Assembly: GCA_029721435.1 (NCBI GenBank)
Contig: CM056582.1
Location: 38,026,611-38,090,610 of the forward strand
Direction of reading: 5' to 3'
Source: Gymnothorax reevesii
Lineage: Eukaryota > Chordata > Actinopteri > Anguilliformes > Muraenidae
Length of the DNA stretch: 64,000 nt
Shown here: piece by piece, positions 49,455 through 62,116 of the stretch
Layout: each line of letters opens with the position of its first letter
Position numbering within the stretch: position 1 is the stretch's first letter
Translations under genes and position numbers: made by a program
The notes under the pieces: generated by a model
The model's input: the letters and a program-made list of their open reading frames with translations, nothing else
What the model was told of the DNA's origin: nothing
Databases searched by the model: none

Positions 49455-52400
49455 CATGATCAAGTTGGCCAGTAAATGCATTGGATTGTCGTAGCAGCAC
49501 GGTTGTCTTCCTTAGCCGTTTTGAATTCCCCTTTACACCTCTCCTTTACCTCATGACATTATCCAATTGTGGTTGAAGAAACGTTTATGGACATTAGAGC
49601 ATATGACGTCATTTTTTGTCTATTCAAATTCTGCAGCAAAGTTATATAACTTATCCTTTATATGCCATATGATTAGGTCACACGGTCAGGCTGAATTATA
49701 CTAGTCCTTTAATTGAAACCTCATGTTTTTTCAGGTTAATTTTTAAATAACAGCTGTCTACTTTTAAAATGCACACGCGTTAAAGTATTGTTAAGGGTCT
49801 CTTTAATCTTCTGAACCAAGGACTGACACCTTATCCATTTGATCACACAGTCAGTTTCCATGATGTCAGCTCCATAGAATTAAAAACAGTAAAATGGACG
49901 ATGTCATGGAGTTGTGGGGATCTGAAGGGAGCTTAAAATGGCCACCCTTATTGATAAGAAAGTATTCCTATTGTGACACCTGAAAGGGAAGATCATAGAA
50001 TTCCACAAAGGTTGGCCAGTATATACAAGCAGCATAGGTAGTTTCACTCAAGTCTGCCCACTCTTTGATGCAATTGTCAGTGCCCTTTTACTACAGTGTT
50101 TGAATTCTATGGATAGCTTAAGGGAGTGTCAGCAGTCTTTTATAATACTATCTTGTATTCACTATTGACACAATAGGGACTTTAAGCAAGGGCGGATTTT
50201 GCGACGGCTACGGCACCCGGATATAGATCTGCACTCCGCTGATCGAGACTGAAGCCGTTGTGCTGGCGTTCTTTGCCGTAGCAGGCTGATCTACCATGGG
50301 GAAAGAACCAATCTCACGTGGCCACTACAACGCTTGGTTCAGGAGATTGAAAATGTTTTCTATAATTGATTGTGACACACTAAACATTATGTGTTTCAGT
50401 GGACTTTTCACACAGACACAGGATACTGTGTAAATTTCGCTGAGTAAAACCATATGGAACAATTTTCTGCTGCAGGCTATATTCTCCCCTCATCCCAGCA
50501 TGGCATACGGTACTTAATTTCTCTACCCTATAAACATCTATATTTACTCACATGTACATTAGTCTTTCTTCTACTGCTGTGCATGAAAAGTACACATATG
50601 ATGTATATAAATACACACTCCCATGCACTTTACCATTCATTCACACTCTGATTAGATGTGTGCTTTAATTGTCAAACTTTACGTCTTTTTAAAATTGAAT
50701 TGTTCAAAGTAAAGTTTATTAAAAAGATGCACATTTCTTTTGGTTATGCTCTGGTCCTGTACTTGGCATAATGACAATAAATTTGAATATTGTAATCAAA
50801 TATTAACTGTTTCCCATTTCCCCTAAATCTATGACATCTACTCCTTTTGCCAGTGGGAGCAGGACAAATGAGCACTCACACTGAATTAACTACTTTGCTG
50901 ACAAACCCTGATTAAAATCCACTTTTGTTTAAAGTCTCTGCTGGATTTGACAGTGACAGCACCAGCACTTGAGACACTTTTTTCCAGGTGCCATAGGCAT
51001 TGCAAAATCTGCCATTGTTGCTGGTCCAGATGAAATGCATAATTCCAACCACGAAGGGACTCGAACGCTCAGTCTTCTGATTTGAAATATGACGCCTTAT
51101 CCATTAGGCCACGTGGTCATTGCATGACAAGGCTGACTCCTAACAGTGAGCTGTGAGAACTGACAGCGGTTGATCAGTGCCATGTCAAATAACCGCTGTC
51201 ATGTTGAGTTAAACAGCCCTGTCATTGAAAAACTCTCATACTCAATCACTCTCCAGATCCAAACTCAGGTGTTTCGACCGTATGGTCAGGCTGAGCAATG
51301 TTAGCCCCTTGACTGAAGTTTGGTGAGTTTTTTTCTCAGATTTCAGTGTTAGTAACACCAGCAAGATGATATGAAAAAACACCACCATCACACAACTATG
51401 CAAAGACTCAAGTCCTCAATCTTTTGATCCGGAGTCAGAAAGCTCCTCCATTAGGTGTCCTTTCATATTAGGTGACATCATTGGGGTTGACTTATGTTAT
51501 TCCCTTAAACAAAGCCTTGTGAGTGTTAGTTTCAAGTTTCTGTTGCAGAAACTGTGACCAAGTCGTGTTCACAAGTACCAGCTTAAAAGAAAGTTTTTGT
51601 CCGAGAAACAGCTGGCAAGTGACATTAAAAAGCACCAGCACTAAACAACCATGAATGGTCTCCAACTGTCAGTCTTAATACTTGAGTCAACTAAATTATC
51701 CAATATTTGCCTGATGTATTAGTTCACATGGTCAGGTTGAGTTTTGCTTGTCCCTTGACAGTGGTTTTGTGAGTTTTGTCAAGGTTCTTTCTAAAACCGC
51801 AGCCAGATAACATGAAAAACCACGACCAGAAGACACTTATGAAGGGACTCAGATCCTCAATGTTCTGGCTCAAAGTCAGAAACCTCACCTATTAGTTTGC
51901 TTTCATACATTACTACTACTATGTTACATTCAAAAGCTCTGTTATTGAACAAGGTATGCTCAATTACCTTATCCAAAATCAGGTGCCCTGTGTATCGGAC
52001 CGTAAAAAACAGCTTGCAAATGATATAAACACAAGTGTCAAACAAGCAAGAAGGGACTAAAGTCCTTCGTCTTCAGATCCGTAGTCAGGAATTTCTCCAT
52101 TAGGGGCCCTTCATATTAGGTAACATCATATGACTGAATTGCTTTATTGTCATGAAGAAAAGGTTCCAAGTTCTTTAACTGCTTTCTTTTGACGAAACAG
52201 CTACCAGTTCATATTAACAAGCACCAACTTTAAAGAAAGTTTTTATGTAGGAAATACCGCAAGATACATTAACAAGCACCCCCATGAAACACCCTTGAAG
52301 GTTCTCCAACAATCAATCCGAAGATCAGGGCCATGTTGGAATAGTGTTTTTTGTCACGGAAAGTGGCTAACTTCTAGAAAATGAGCTGGAAGTGTATACA

Positions 52401-52620
52401 CGGCAGCCATGAGAAGTGTATTCCAGTTTTGTAAATGTAAAGAAAAGGTGCTTCAATGCTTCCTAACGTATCACCTTTGACATAGGGTACACGAAACCAT
52501 TCTTCATAAAAACAAAGGTGATAACGCCATCCAGCCATTCAGTGTGGCTGAACCATTTAAAGTGACGACCATCCATACGGGCAATCACAAAAAACAAAGG
52601 AACGTGATGGGCAAGAATGG
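49455..52620. repeat. Unit U17 (3,166 bp)
   Basis: Full-length unit adjacent and nearly identical to U16; private changes at about 49747 and in the T-arm of the tRNA copy. Confidence 0.95.
51046..51118 (-). pseudogene. Degraded tRNA-Arg copy, TCA plus T-arm lesion (U17)
   Basis: As U16, with an added G52-to-C change that breaks a T-stem pair and the first base of the B box. This copy should be the weakest promoter of its family. Confidence 0.8.
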
Positions 52621-55600
52621 CATGATCAAGTTGGCCAGTAAATGCATTGGATTGTCGTAGCAGCACGGTTGTCTTCCTTAGCCGTTTTGAATTCCCCTTT
52701 ACACCTCTCCTTTACCTCATGACATTATCCAATTGTGGTTGAAGAAACGTTTATGGACATTAGAGCATATGACGTCATTTTTTGTCTATTCAAATTCTGC
52801 AGCAAAGTTATATAACTTATCCTTTATATGCCATATGATTAGGTCACACGGTCAGGCTGAATTATACTAGTCCTTTAATTGAAACCTCATGTTTTTTCAG
52901 GTTAATTTTTAAGAAACAGCTGTCTACTTTTAAAATGCACACGCGTTAAAGTATTGTTAAGGGTCTCTTTAATCTTCTGAACCAAGGACTGACACCTTAT
53001 CCATTCGATCACACAGTCAGTTTCCATGATGTCAGCTCCATAGAATTAAAAACAGTAAAATGGACGATGTCATGGAGTTGTGGGGATCTGAAGGGAGCTT
53101 AAAATGGCCACCCTTATTGATAAGAAAGTATTCCTATTGTGACACCTGAAAGGGAAGATCATAGAATTCCACAAAGGTTGGCCAGTATATACAAGCAGCA
53201 TAGGTAGTTTCACTCAAGTCTGCCCACTCTTTGATGCAATTGTCAGTGCCCTTTTACTACAGTGTTTGAATTCTATGGATAGCTTAAGGGAGTGTCAGCA
53301 GACTTTTATAATACTATCTTGTATTCACTATTGACACAATAGGGACTTTAAGCAAGGGCGGATTTTGCGACGGCTACGGCACCCGGATATAGATCTGCAC
53401 TCCGCTGATCGAGACTGAAGCCGTTGTGCCGGCGTTCTTTGCCGTAGCAGGCTGATCTACCATGGGGAAAGAACCAATCTCACGTGGCCACTACAACGCT
53501 TGGTTCAGGAGATTGAAAATGTTTTCTATAATTGATTGTGACACACTAAACATTATGTGTTTCAGTGGACTTTTCACACAGACACAGGATACTGTGTAAA
53601 TTTCGCTGAGTAAAACCATAGTGAACAATTTTCTGCTGCAGGCTATATTCTCCCCTCATCCCAGCATGGCATACGGTACTTAATTTCTCTACCCTATAAA
53701 CATCTATATTTACTCACATGTACATTAGTCTTTCTTCTACTGCTGTGCATGAAAAGTACACATATGATGTATATAAATGCATACTCCCATGCACTTTACC
53801 GTTCATTTACACTCTGATTAGATGTGTGCTTTAATTGTCAAACTTTACGTCTTTTTAAAATTGAATTGTTCAAAGTAAAGTTTATTAAAAAGATGCACAT
53901 TTCTTTTGGTTATGCTCTGTTCCTGTACTTGGCATAATGACAATAAATTTGAATATTGTAATCAAATATTAACTGTTTCCCATTTCCCCTAAATCTATGA
54001 CATCAACTCCTTTTGCTAGTGGGAGCAGAACAAATGAGCACTCACACTGAATTAACTACTTTGCTGACAAACCCTGATTAAAATTCACTTTTGTTTAAAG
54101 TCTCTGCTGGATTTGACAGTGACAGCACCAGCACTTGAGACACTTTTTTCCAGGTGCCATAGGCATTGCAAAATCTGCCATTGTTGCTGGTCCAGATGAA
54201 ATGCACAATTCCAACCACGAAGGGACTCGAACCCTCAGTCTTCTGATCCGAAGTTAGACGCCTTATCCATTAGGCCACGTGGTCATTGCATGACAAGGCT
54301 GACTCCTAACAGTGAGCTGTGAGAACTGACAGCGGTTGATCAGTGCCATGTCAAATAACCGCTGTCATGTTGAGTTAAACAGCCCTGTCATTGAAAAACT
54401 CTCATACTCAATCACTCTCCAGATCCAAACTCAGGTGTTTCGACCGTATGGTCAGGCTGAGCAATGTTAGCCCCTTGACTGATGTTTGGTGAGTTTTTTT
54501 CTCAGATTTCAGTGTTAGTAACACCAGCAAGATGATATGAAAAAACACCACCATCACACAACTATGCAAAGACTCAAGTCCTCAATCTTTTGATCCGGAG
54601 TCAGAAAGCTCCTCCATTAGGTGTCCTTTCATATTAGGTGACATCATTGGGGTTGACTTATGTTATTCCCTTAAACAAAGCCTTGTGAGTGTTAGTTTCA
54701 AGTTTCTGTTGCAGAAACTGTGACCAAGTCGTGTTCACAAGTACCAGCTTAAAAGAAAGTTTTTGTCCGAGAAACAGCTGGCAAGTGACATTAAAAAGCA
54801 CCAGCACTAAACAACCATGAATGGTCTCCAACTGTCAGTCTTAATACTTGAGTCAACTAAATTATCCAATATTTGCCTGATGTATTAGTTCACATGGTCA
54901 GGTTGAGTTTTGCTTGTCCCTTGACAGTGGTTTTGTGAGTTTTGTCAAGGTTCTTTCTAAAACCGCAGCCAGATAACATGAAAAACCACGACCAGAAGAC
55001 ACTTATGAAGGGACTCAGATCCTCAATGTTCTGGCTCAAAGTCAGAAACCTCACCTATTAGTTTGCTTTCATACATTACTACTACTATGTTACATTCAAA
55101 AGCTCTGTTATTGAACAAGGTATGCTCAATTACCTTATCCAAAATCAGGTGCCCTGTGTATCGGACCGTAAAAAACAGCTTGCAAATGATATAAACACAA
55201 GTGTCAAACAAGCAAGAAGGGACTAAAGTCCTTCGTCTTCAGATCCGTAGTCAGGAATTTCTCCATTAGGGGCCCTTCATATTAGGTAACATCATATGAC
55301 TGAATTGCTTTATTGTCATGAAGAAAAGGTTCCAAGTTCTTTAACTGCTTTCTTTTGACGAAACAGCTACCAGTTCATATTAACAAGCACCAACTTTAAA
55401 GAAAGTTTTTATGTAGGAAATACCGCAAGATACATTAACAAGCACCCCCATGAAACACCCTTGAAGGTTCTCCAACAATCAATCCGAAGATCAGGGCCAT
55501 GTTGGAATAGTGTTTTTTGTCACGGAAAGTGGCTAACTTCTAGAAAATGAGCTGGAAGTGTATACACGGCAGCCATGAGAAGTGTATTCCAGTTTTGTAA

Positions 55601-55786
55601 ATGTAAAGAAAAGGTGCTTCAATGCTTCCTAACGTATCACCTTTGACATAGGGTACACGAAACCATTCTTCATAAAAACAAAGGTGATAACGCCATCCAG
55701 CCATTCAGTGTGGCTGAACCATTTAAAGTGACGACCATCCATACGGGCAATCACAAAAAACAAAGGAACGTGATGGGCAAGAATGG
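52621..55786. repeat. Unit U18 (3,166 bp)
   Basis: Full-length unit that resembles U4 and U11 in its middle part but keeps the terminal 510 bp and lacks their private changes. It may represent the state before the deletion. Confidence 0.95.
54212..54284 (-). tRNA. tRNA-Arg(TCG) with one anticodon-stem mismatch (U18)
   Basis: Anticodon TCG and normal loop CTTCGGA, but the stem reads TCTAA, leaving an A30-C40 mismatch. All other arms and both promoter boxes intact. May or may not be functional. Confidence 0.8.
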
Positions 55787-58700
55787 CATGATCAAGTTGG
55801 CCAGTAAATGCATTGGATTGTCGTAGCAGCACGGTTGTCTTCCTTAGCCGTTTTGAATTCCCCTTTACACCTCTCCTTTACCTCATGACATTATCCAATT
55901 GTGGTTGAAGAAACGTTTATGGACATTAGAGCATATGACGTCATTTTTTGTCTATTCAAATTCTGCAGCAAAGTTATATAACTTATCCTTTATATGCCAT
56001 ATGATTAGGTCACACGGTCAGGCTGAATTATACTAGTCCTTTAATTGAAACCTCATGTTTTTTCAGGTTAATTTTTAAGAAACAGCTGTCTACTTTTAAA
56101 ATGCACACGCGTTAAAGTATTGTTAAGGGTCTCTTTAATCTTCTGAACCAAGGACTGACACCTTATCCATTCGATCACACAGTCAGTTTCCATGATGTCA
56201 GCTCCATAGAATTAAAAACAGTAAAATGGACGATGTCATGGAGTTGTGGGGATCTGAAGGGAGCTTAAAATGGCCACCCTTATTGATAAGAAAGTATTCC
56301 TATTGTGACACCTGAAAGGGAAGATCATAGAATTCCACAAAGGTTGGCCAGTATATACAAGCAGCATAGGTAGTTTCACTCAAGTCTGCCCACTCTTTGA
56401 TGCAATTGTCAGTGCCCTTTTACTACAGTGTTTGAATTCTATGGATAGCTTAAGGGAGTGTCAGCAGTCTTTTATAATACTATCTTGTATTCACTATTGA
56501 CACAATAGGGACTTTAAGCAAGGGCGGATTTTGCGACGGCTACGGCACCCGGATATAGATCTGCACTCCGCTGATCGAGACTGAAGCCGTTGTGCTGGCG
56601 TTCTTTGCCGTAGCAGGCTGATCTACCATGGGGAAAGAACCAATCTCACGTGGCCACTACAACGCTTGGTTCAGGAGATTGAAAATGTTTTCTATAATTG
56701 ATTGTGACACACTAAACATTATGTGTTTCAGTGGACTTTTCACACAGACACAGGATACTGTGTAAATTTCGCTGAGTAAAACCATAGTGAACAATTTTCT
56801 GCTGCAGGCTATATTCTCCCCTCATCCCAGCATGGCATACGGTACTTAATTTCTCTACCCTATAAACATCTATATTTACTCACATGTACATTAGTCTTTC
56901 TTCTACTGCTGTGCATGAAAAGTACACATATGATGTATATAAATACACACTCCCATGCACTTTACCGTTCATTCACACTCTGATTAGATGTGTGCTTTAT
57001 TTGTCAAACTTTACGTCTTTTTAAAATTGAATTGTTCAAAGTAAAGTTTATTAAAAAGATGCACATTTCTTTTGGTTATGCTCTGTTCCTGTACTTGGCA
57101 TAATGACAATAAATTTGAATATTGTAATCAAATATTAACTGTTTCCCATTTCCCCTAAATCTATGACATCTACTCCTTTTGCCAGTGGGAGCAGGACAAA
57201 TGAGCACTCACACTGAATTAACTACTTTGCTGACAAACCCTGATTAAAATCCACTTTTGTTTAAAGTCTCTGCTGGATTTGACAGTGACAGCACCAGCAC
57301 TTGAGACACTTTTTTCCAGGTGCCATAGGCATTGCAAAATCTGCCATTGTTGCTGGTCCAGATGAAATGCATAATTCCAACCACGAAGGGACTCGAACCC
57401 TCAGTCTTCTGATTCAGGTATGACGCCTTATCCATTAGGCCACGTGGTCATTGCATGACAAGGCTGACTCCTAACAGTGAGCTGTGAGAACTGACAGCGG
57501 TTGATCAGTGCCATGTCAAATAACCGCTGTCATGTTGAGTTAAACAGCCCTGTCATTGAAAAACTCTCATACTCAATCACTCTCCAGATCCAAACTCAGG
57601 TGTTTCGACCGTATGGTCAGGCTGAGCAATGTTAGCCCCTTGACTGAAGTTTGGTGAGTTTTTTTCTCAGATTTCAGTGTTAGTAACACCAGCAAGATGA
57701 TATGAAAAAACACCACCATCACACAACTATGCAAAGACTCAAGTCCTCAATCTTTTGATCCGGAGTCAGAAAGCTCCTCCATTAGGTGTCCTTTCATATT
57801 AGGTGACATCATTGGGGTTGACTTATGTTATTCCCTTAAACAAAGCCTTGTGAGTGTTAGTTTCAAGTTTCTGTTGCAGAAACTGTGACCAAGTCGTGTT
57901 CACAAGTACCAGCTTAAAAGAAAGTTTTTGTCCGAGAAACAGCTGGCAAGTGACATTAAAAAGCACCAGCACTAAACAACCATGAATGGTCTCCAACTGT
58001 CAGTCTTAATACTTGAGTCAACTAAATTATCCAATATTTGCCTGATGTATTAGTTCACATGGTCAGGTTGAGTTTTGCTTGTCCCTTGACAGTGGTTTTG
58101 TGAGTTTTGTCAAGGTTCTTTCTAAAACCGCAGCCAGATAACATGAAAAACCACGACCAGAAGACACTTATGAAGGGACTCAGATCCTCAATGTTCTGGC
58201 TCAAAGTCAGAAACCTCACCTATTAGTTTGCTTTCATACATTACTACTACTATGTTACATTCAAAAGCTCTGTTATTGAACAAGGTATGCTCAATTACCT
58301 TATCCAAAATCAGGTGCCCTGTGTATCGGACCGTAAAAAACAGCTTGCAAATGATATAAACACAAGTGTCAAACAAGCAAGAAGGGACTAAAGTCCTTCG
58401 TCTTCAGATCCGTAGTCAGGAATTTCTCCATTAGGGGCCCTTCATATTAGGTAACATCATATGACTGAATTGCTTTATTGTCATGAAGAAAAGGTTCCAA
58501 GTTCTTTAACTGCTTTCTTTTGACGAAACAGCTACCAGTTCATATTAACAAGCACCAACTTTAAAGAAAGTTTTTATGTAGGAAATACCGCAAGATACAT
58601 TAACAAGCACCCCCATGAAACACCCTTGAAGGTTCTCCAACAATCAATCCGAAGATCAGGGCCATGTTGGAATAGTGTTTTTTGTCACGGAAAGTGGCTA

Positions 58701-58951
58701 ACTTCTAGAAAATGAGCTGGAAGTGTATACACGGCAGCCATGAGAAGTGTATTCCAGTTTTGTAAATGTAAAGAAAAGGTGCTTCAATGCTTCCTAACGT
58801 ATCACCTTTGACATAGGGTACACGAAACCATTCTTCATAAAAACAAAGGTGATAACGCCATCCAGCCATTCAGTGTGGCTGAACCATTTAAAGTGACGAC
58901 CATCCATACGGGCAATCACAAAAAACAAAGGAACGTGATGGGCAAGAATGG
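55787..58951. repeat. Unit U19 (3,165 bp)
   Basis: One base shorter than the standard unit because of a deletion in the tRNA anticodon loop. Nearly identical to U20, with the shared change near 57000. Confidence 0.95.
57378..57449 (-). pseudogene. tRNA-Arg copy with six-base anticodon loop (U19)
   Basis: 72 nt: one base of the anticodon loop is lost (loop CCTGAA) and the stem is TCATA/TCAGA, so no anticodon triplet can be placed properly. Acceptor, D and T arms and promoter boxes remain. Confidence 0.85.
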
Positions 58952-61900
58952 CATGATCAAGTTGGCCAGTAAATGCATTGGATTGTCGTAGCAGCACGGT
59001 TGTCTTCCTTAGCCGTTTTGAATTCCCCTTTACACCTCTCCTTTACCTCATGACATTATCCAATTGTGGTTGAAGAAACGTTTATGGACATTAGAGCATA
59101 TGACGTCATTTTTTGTCTATTCAAATTCTGCAGCAAAGTTATATAACTTATCCTTTATATGCCATATGATTAGGTCACACGGTCAGGCTGAATTATACTA
59201 GTCCTTTAATTGAAACCTCATGTTTTTTCAGGTTAATTTTTAAGAAACAGCTGTCTACTTTTAAAATGCACACGCGTTAAAGTATTGTTAAGGGTCTCTT
59301 TAATCTTCTGAACCAAGGACTGACACCTTATCCATTCGATCACACAGTCAGTTTCCATGATGTCAGCTCCATAGAATTAAAAACAGTAAAATGGACGATG
59401 TCATGGAGTTGTGGGGATCTGAAGGGAGCTTAAAATGGCCACCCTTATTGATAAGAAAGTATTCCTATTGTGACACCTGAAAGGGAAGATCATAGAATTC
59501 CACAAAGGTTGGCCAGTATATACAAGCAGCATAGGTAGTTTCACTCAAGTCTGCCCACTCTTTGATGCAATTGTCAGTGCCCTTTTACTACAGTGTTTGA
59601 ATTCTATGGATAGCTTAAGGGAGTGTCAGCAGTCTTTTATAATACTATCTTGTATTCACTATTGACACAATAGGGACTTTAAGCAAGGGCGGATTTTGCG
59701 ACGGCTACGGCACCCGGATATAGATCTGCACTCCGCTGATCGAGACTGAAGCCGTTGTGCCGGCGTTCTTTGCCGTAGCAGGCTGATCTACCATGGGGAA
59801 AGAACCAATCTCACGTGGCCACTACAACGCTTGGTTCAGGAGATTGAAAATGTTTTCTATAATTGATTGTGACACACTAAACATTATGTGTTTCAGTGGA
59901 CTTTTCACACAGACACAGGATACTGTGTAAATTTCGCTGAGTAAAACCATAGTGAACAATTTTCTGCTGCAGGCTATATTCTCCCCTCATCCCAGCATGG
60001 CATACGGTACTTAATTTCTCTACCCTATAAACATCTATATTTACTCACATGTACATTAGTCTTTCTTCTACTGCTGTGCATGAAAAGTACACATATGATG
60101 TATATAAATACACACTCCCATGCACTTTACCGTTCATTCACACTCTGATTAGATGTGTGCTTTATTTGTCAAACTTTACGTCTTTTTAAAATTGAATTGT
60201 TCAAAGTAAAGTTTATTAAAAAGATGCACATTTCTTTTGGTTATGCTCTGTTCCTGTACTTGGCATAATGACAATAAATTTGAATATTGTAATCAAATAT
60301 TAACTGTTTCCCATTTCCCCTAAATCTATGACATCTACTCCTTTTGCCAGTGGGAGCAGGACAAATGAGCACTCACACTGAATTAACTACTTTGCTGACA
60401 AACCCTGATTAAAATCCACTTTTGTTTAAAGTCTCTGCTGGATTTGACAGTGACAGCACCAGCACTTGAGACACTTTTTTCCAGGTGCCATAGGCATTGC
60501 AAAATCTGCCATTGTTGCTGGTCCAGATGAAATGCATAATTCCAACCACGAAGGGACTCGAACCCTCAGTCTTCTGATTCAGGTATGACGCCTTATCCAT
60601 TAGGCCACGTGGTCATTGCATGACAAGGCTGACTCCTAACAGTGAGCTGTGAGAACTGACAGCGGTTGATCAGTGCCATGTCAAATAACCGCTGTCATGT
60701 TGAGTTAAACAGCCCTGTCATTGAAAAACTCTCATACTCAATCACTCTCCAGATCCAAACTCAGGTGTTTCGACCGTATGGTCAGGCTGAGCAATGTTAG
60801 CCCCTTGACTGAAGTTTGGTGAGTTTTTTTCTCAGATTTCAGTGTTAGTAACACCAGCAAGATGATATGAAAAAACACCACCATCACACAACTATGCAAA
60901 GACTCAAGTCCTCAATCTTTTGATCCGGAGTCAGAAAGCTCCTCCATTAGGTGTCCTTTCATATTAGGTGACATCATTGGGGTTGACTTATGTTATTCCC
61001 TTAAACAAAGCCTTGTGAGTGTTAGTTTCAAGTTTCTGTTGCAGAAACTGTGACCAAGTCGTGTTCACAAGTACCAGCTTAAAAGAAAGTTTTTGTCCGA
61101 GAAACAGCTGGCAAGTGACATTAAAAAGCACCAGCACTAAACAACCATGAATGGTCTCCAACTGTCAGTCTTAATACTTGAGTCAACTAAATTATCCAAT
61201 ATTTGCCTGATGTATTAGTTCACATGGTCAGGTTGAGTTTTGCTTGTCCCTTGACAGTGGTTTTGTGAGTTTTGTCAAGGTTCTTTCTAAAACCGCAGCC
61301 AGATAACATGAAAAACCACGACCAGAAGACACTTATGAAGGGACTCAGATCCTCAATGTTCTGGCTCAAAGTCAGAAACCTCACCTATTAGTTTGCTTTC
61401 ATACATTACTACTACTATGTTACATTCAAAAGCTCTGTTATTGAACAAGGTATGCTCAATTACCTTATCCAAAATCAGGTGCCCTGTGTATCGGACCGTA
61501 AAAAACAGCTTGCAAATGATATAAACACAAGTGTCAAACAAGCAAGAAGGGACTAAAGTCCTTCGTCTTCAGATCCGTAGTCAGGAATTTCTCCATTAGG
61601 GGCCCTTCATATTAGGTAACATCATATGACTGAATTGCTTTATTGTCATGAAGAAAAGGTTCCAAGTTCTTTAACTGCTTTCTTTTGACGAAACAGCTAC
61701 CAGTTCATATTAACAAGCACCAACTTTAAAGAAAGTTTTTATGTAGGAAATACCGCAAGATACATTAACAAGCACCCCCATGAAACACCCTTGAAGGTTC
61801 TCCAACAATCAATCCGAAGATCAGGGCCATGTTGGAATAGTGTTTTTTGTCACGGAAAGTGGCTAACTTCTAGAAAATGAGCTGGAAGTGTATACACGGC

Positions 61901-62116
61901 AGCCATGAGAAGTGTATTCCAGTTTTGTAAATGTAAAGAAAAGGTGCTTCAATGCTTCCTAACGTATCACCTTTGACATAGGGTACACGAAACCATTCTT
62001 CATAAAAACAAAGGTGATAACGCCATCCAGCCATTCAGTGTGGCTGAACCATTTAAAGTGACGACCATCCATACGGGCAATCACAAAAAACAAAGGAACG
62101 TGATGGGCAAGAATGG
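58952..62116. repeat. Unit U20 (3,165 bp)
   Basis: Neighbour and near copy of U19, sharing the one-base deletion in the tRNA. Differs in the GC-rich island (C rather than T near 59761). Confidence 0.95.
60543..60614 (-). pseudogene. tRNA-Arg copy with six-base anticodon loop (U20)
   Basis: Identical to the U19 copy in the adjacent unit, including the one-base loss. Confidence 0.85.

Noticed and set aside
57244..57435. 63-codon minus-strand open frame in U19 and U20
   Set aside because: It is opened by the one-base deletion in the tRNA copy and runs through the tRNA; a by-product.
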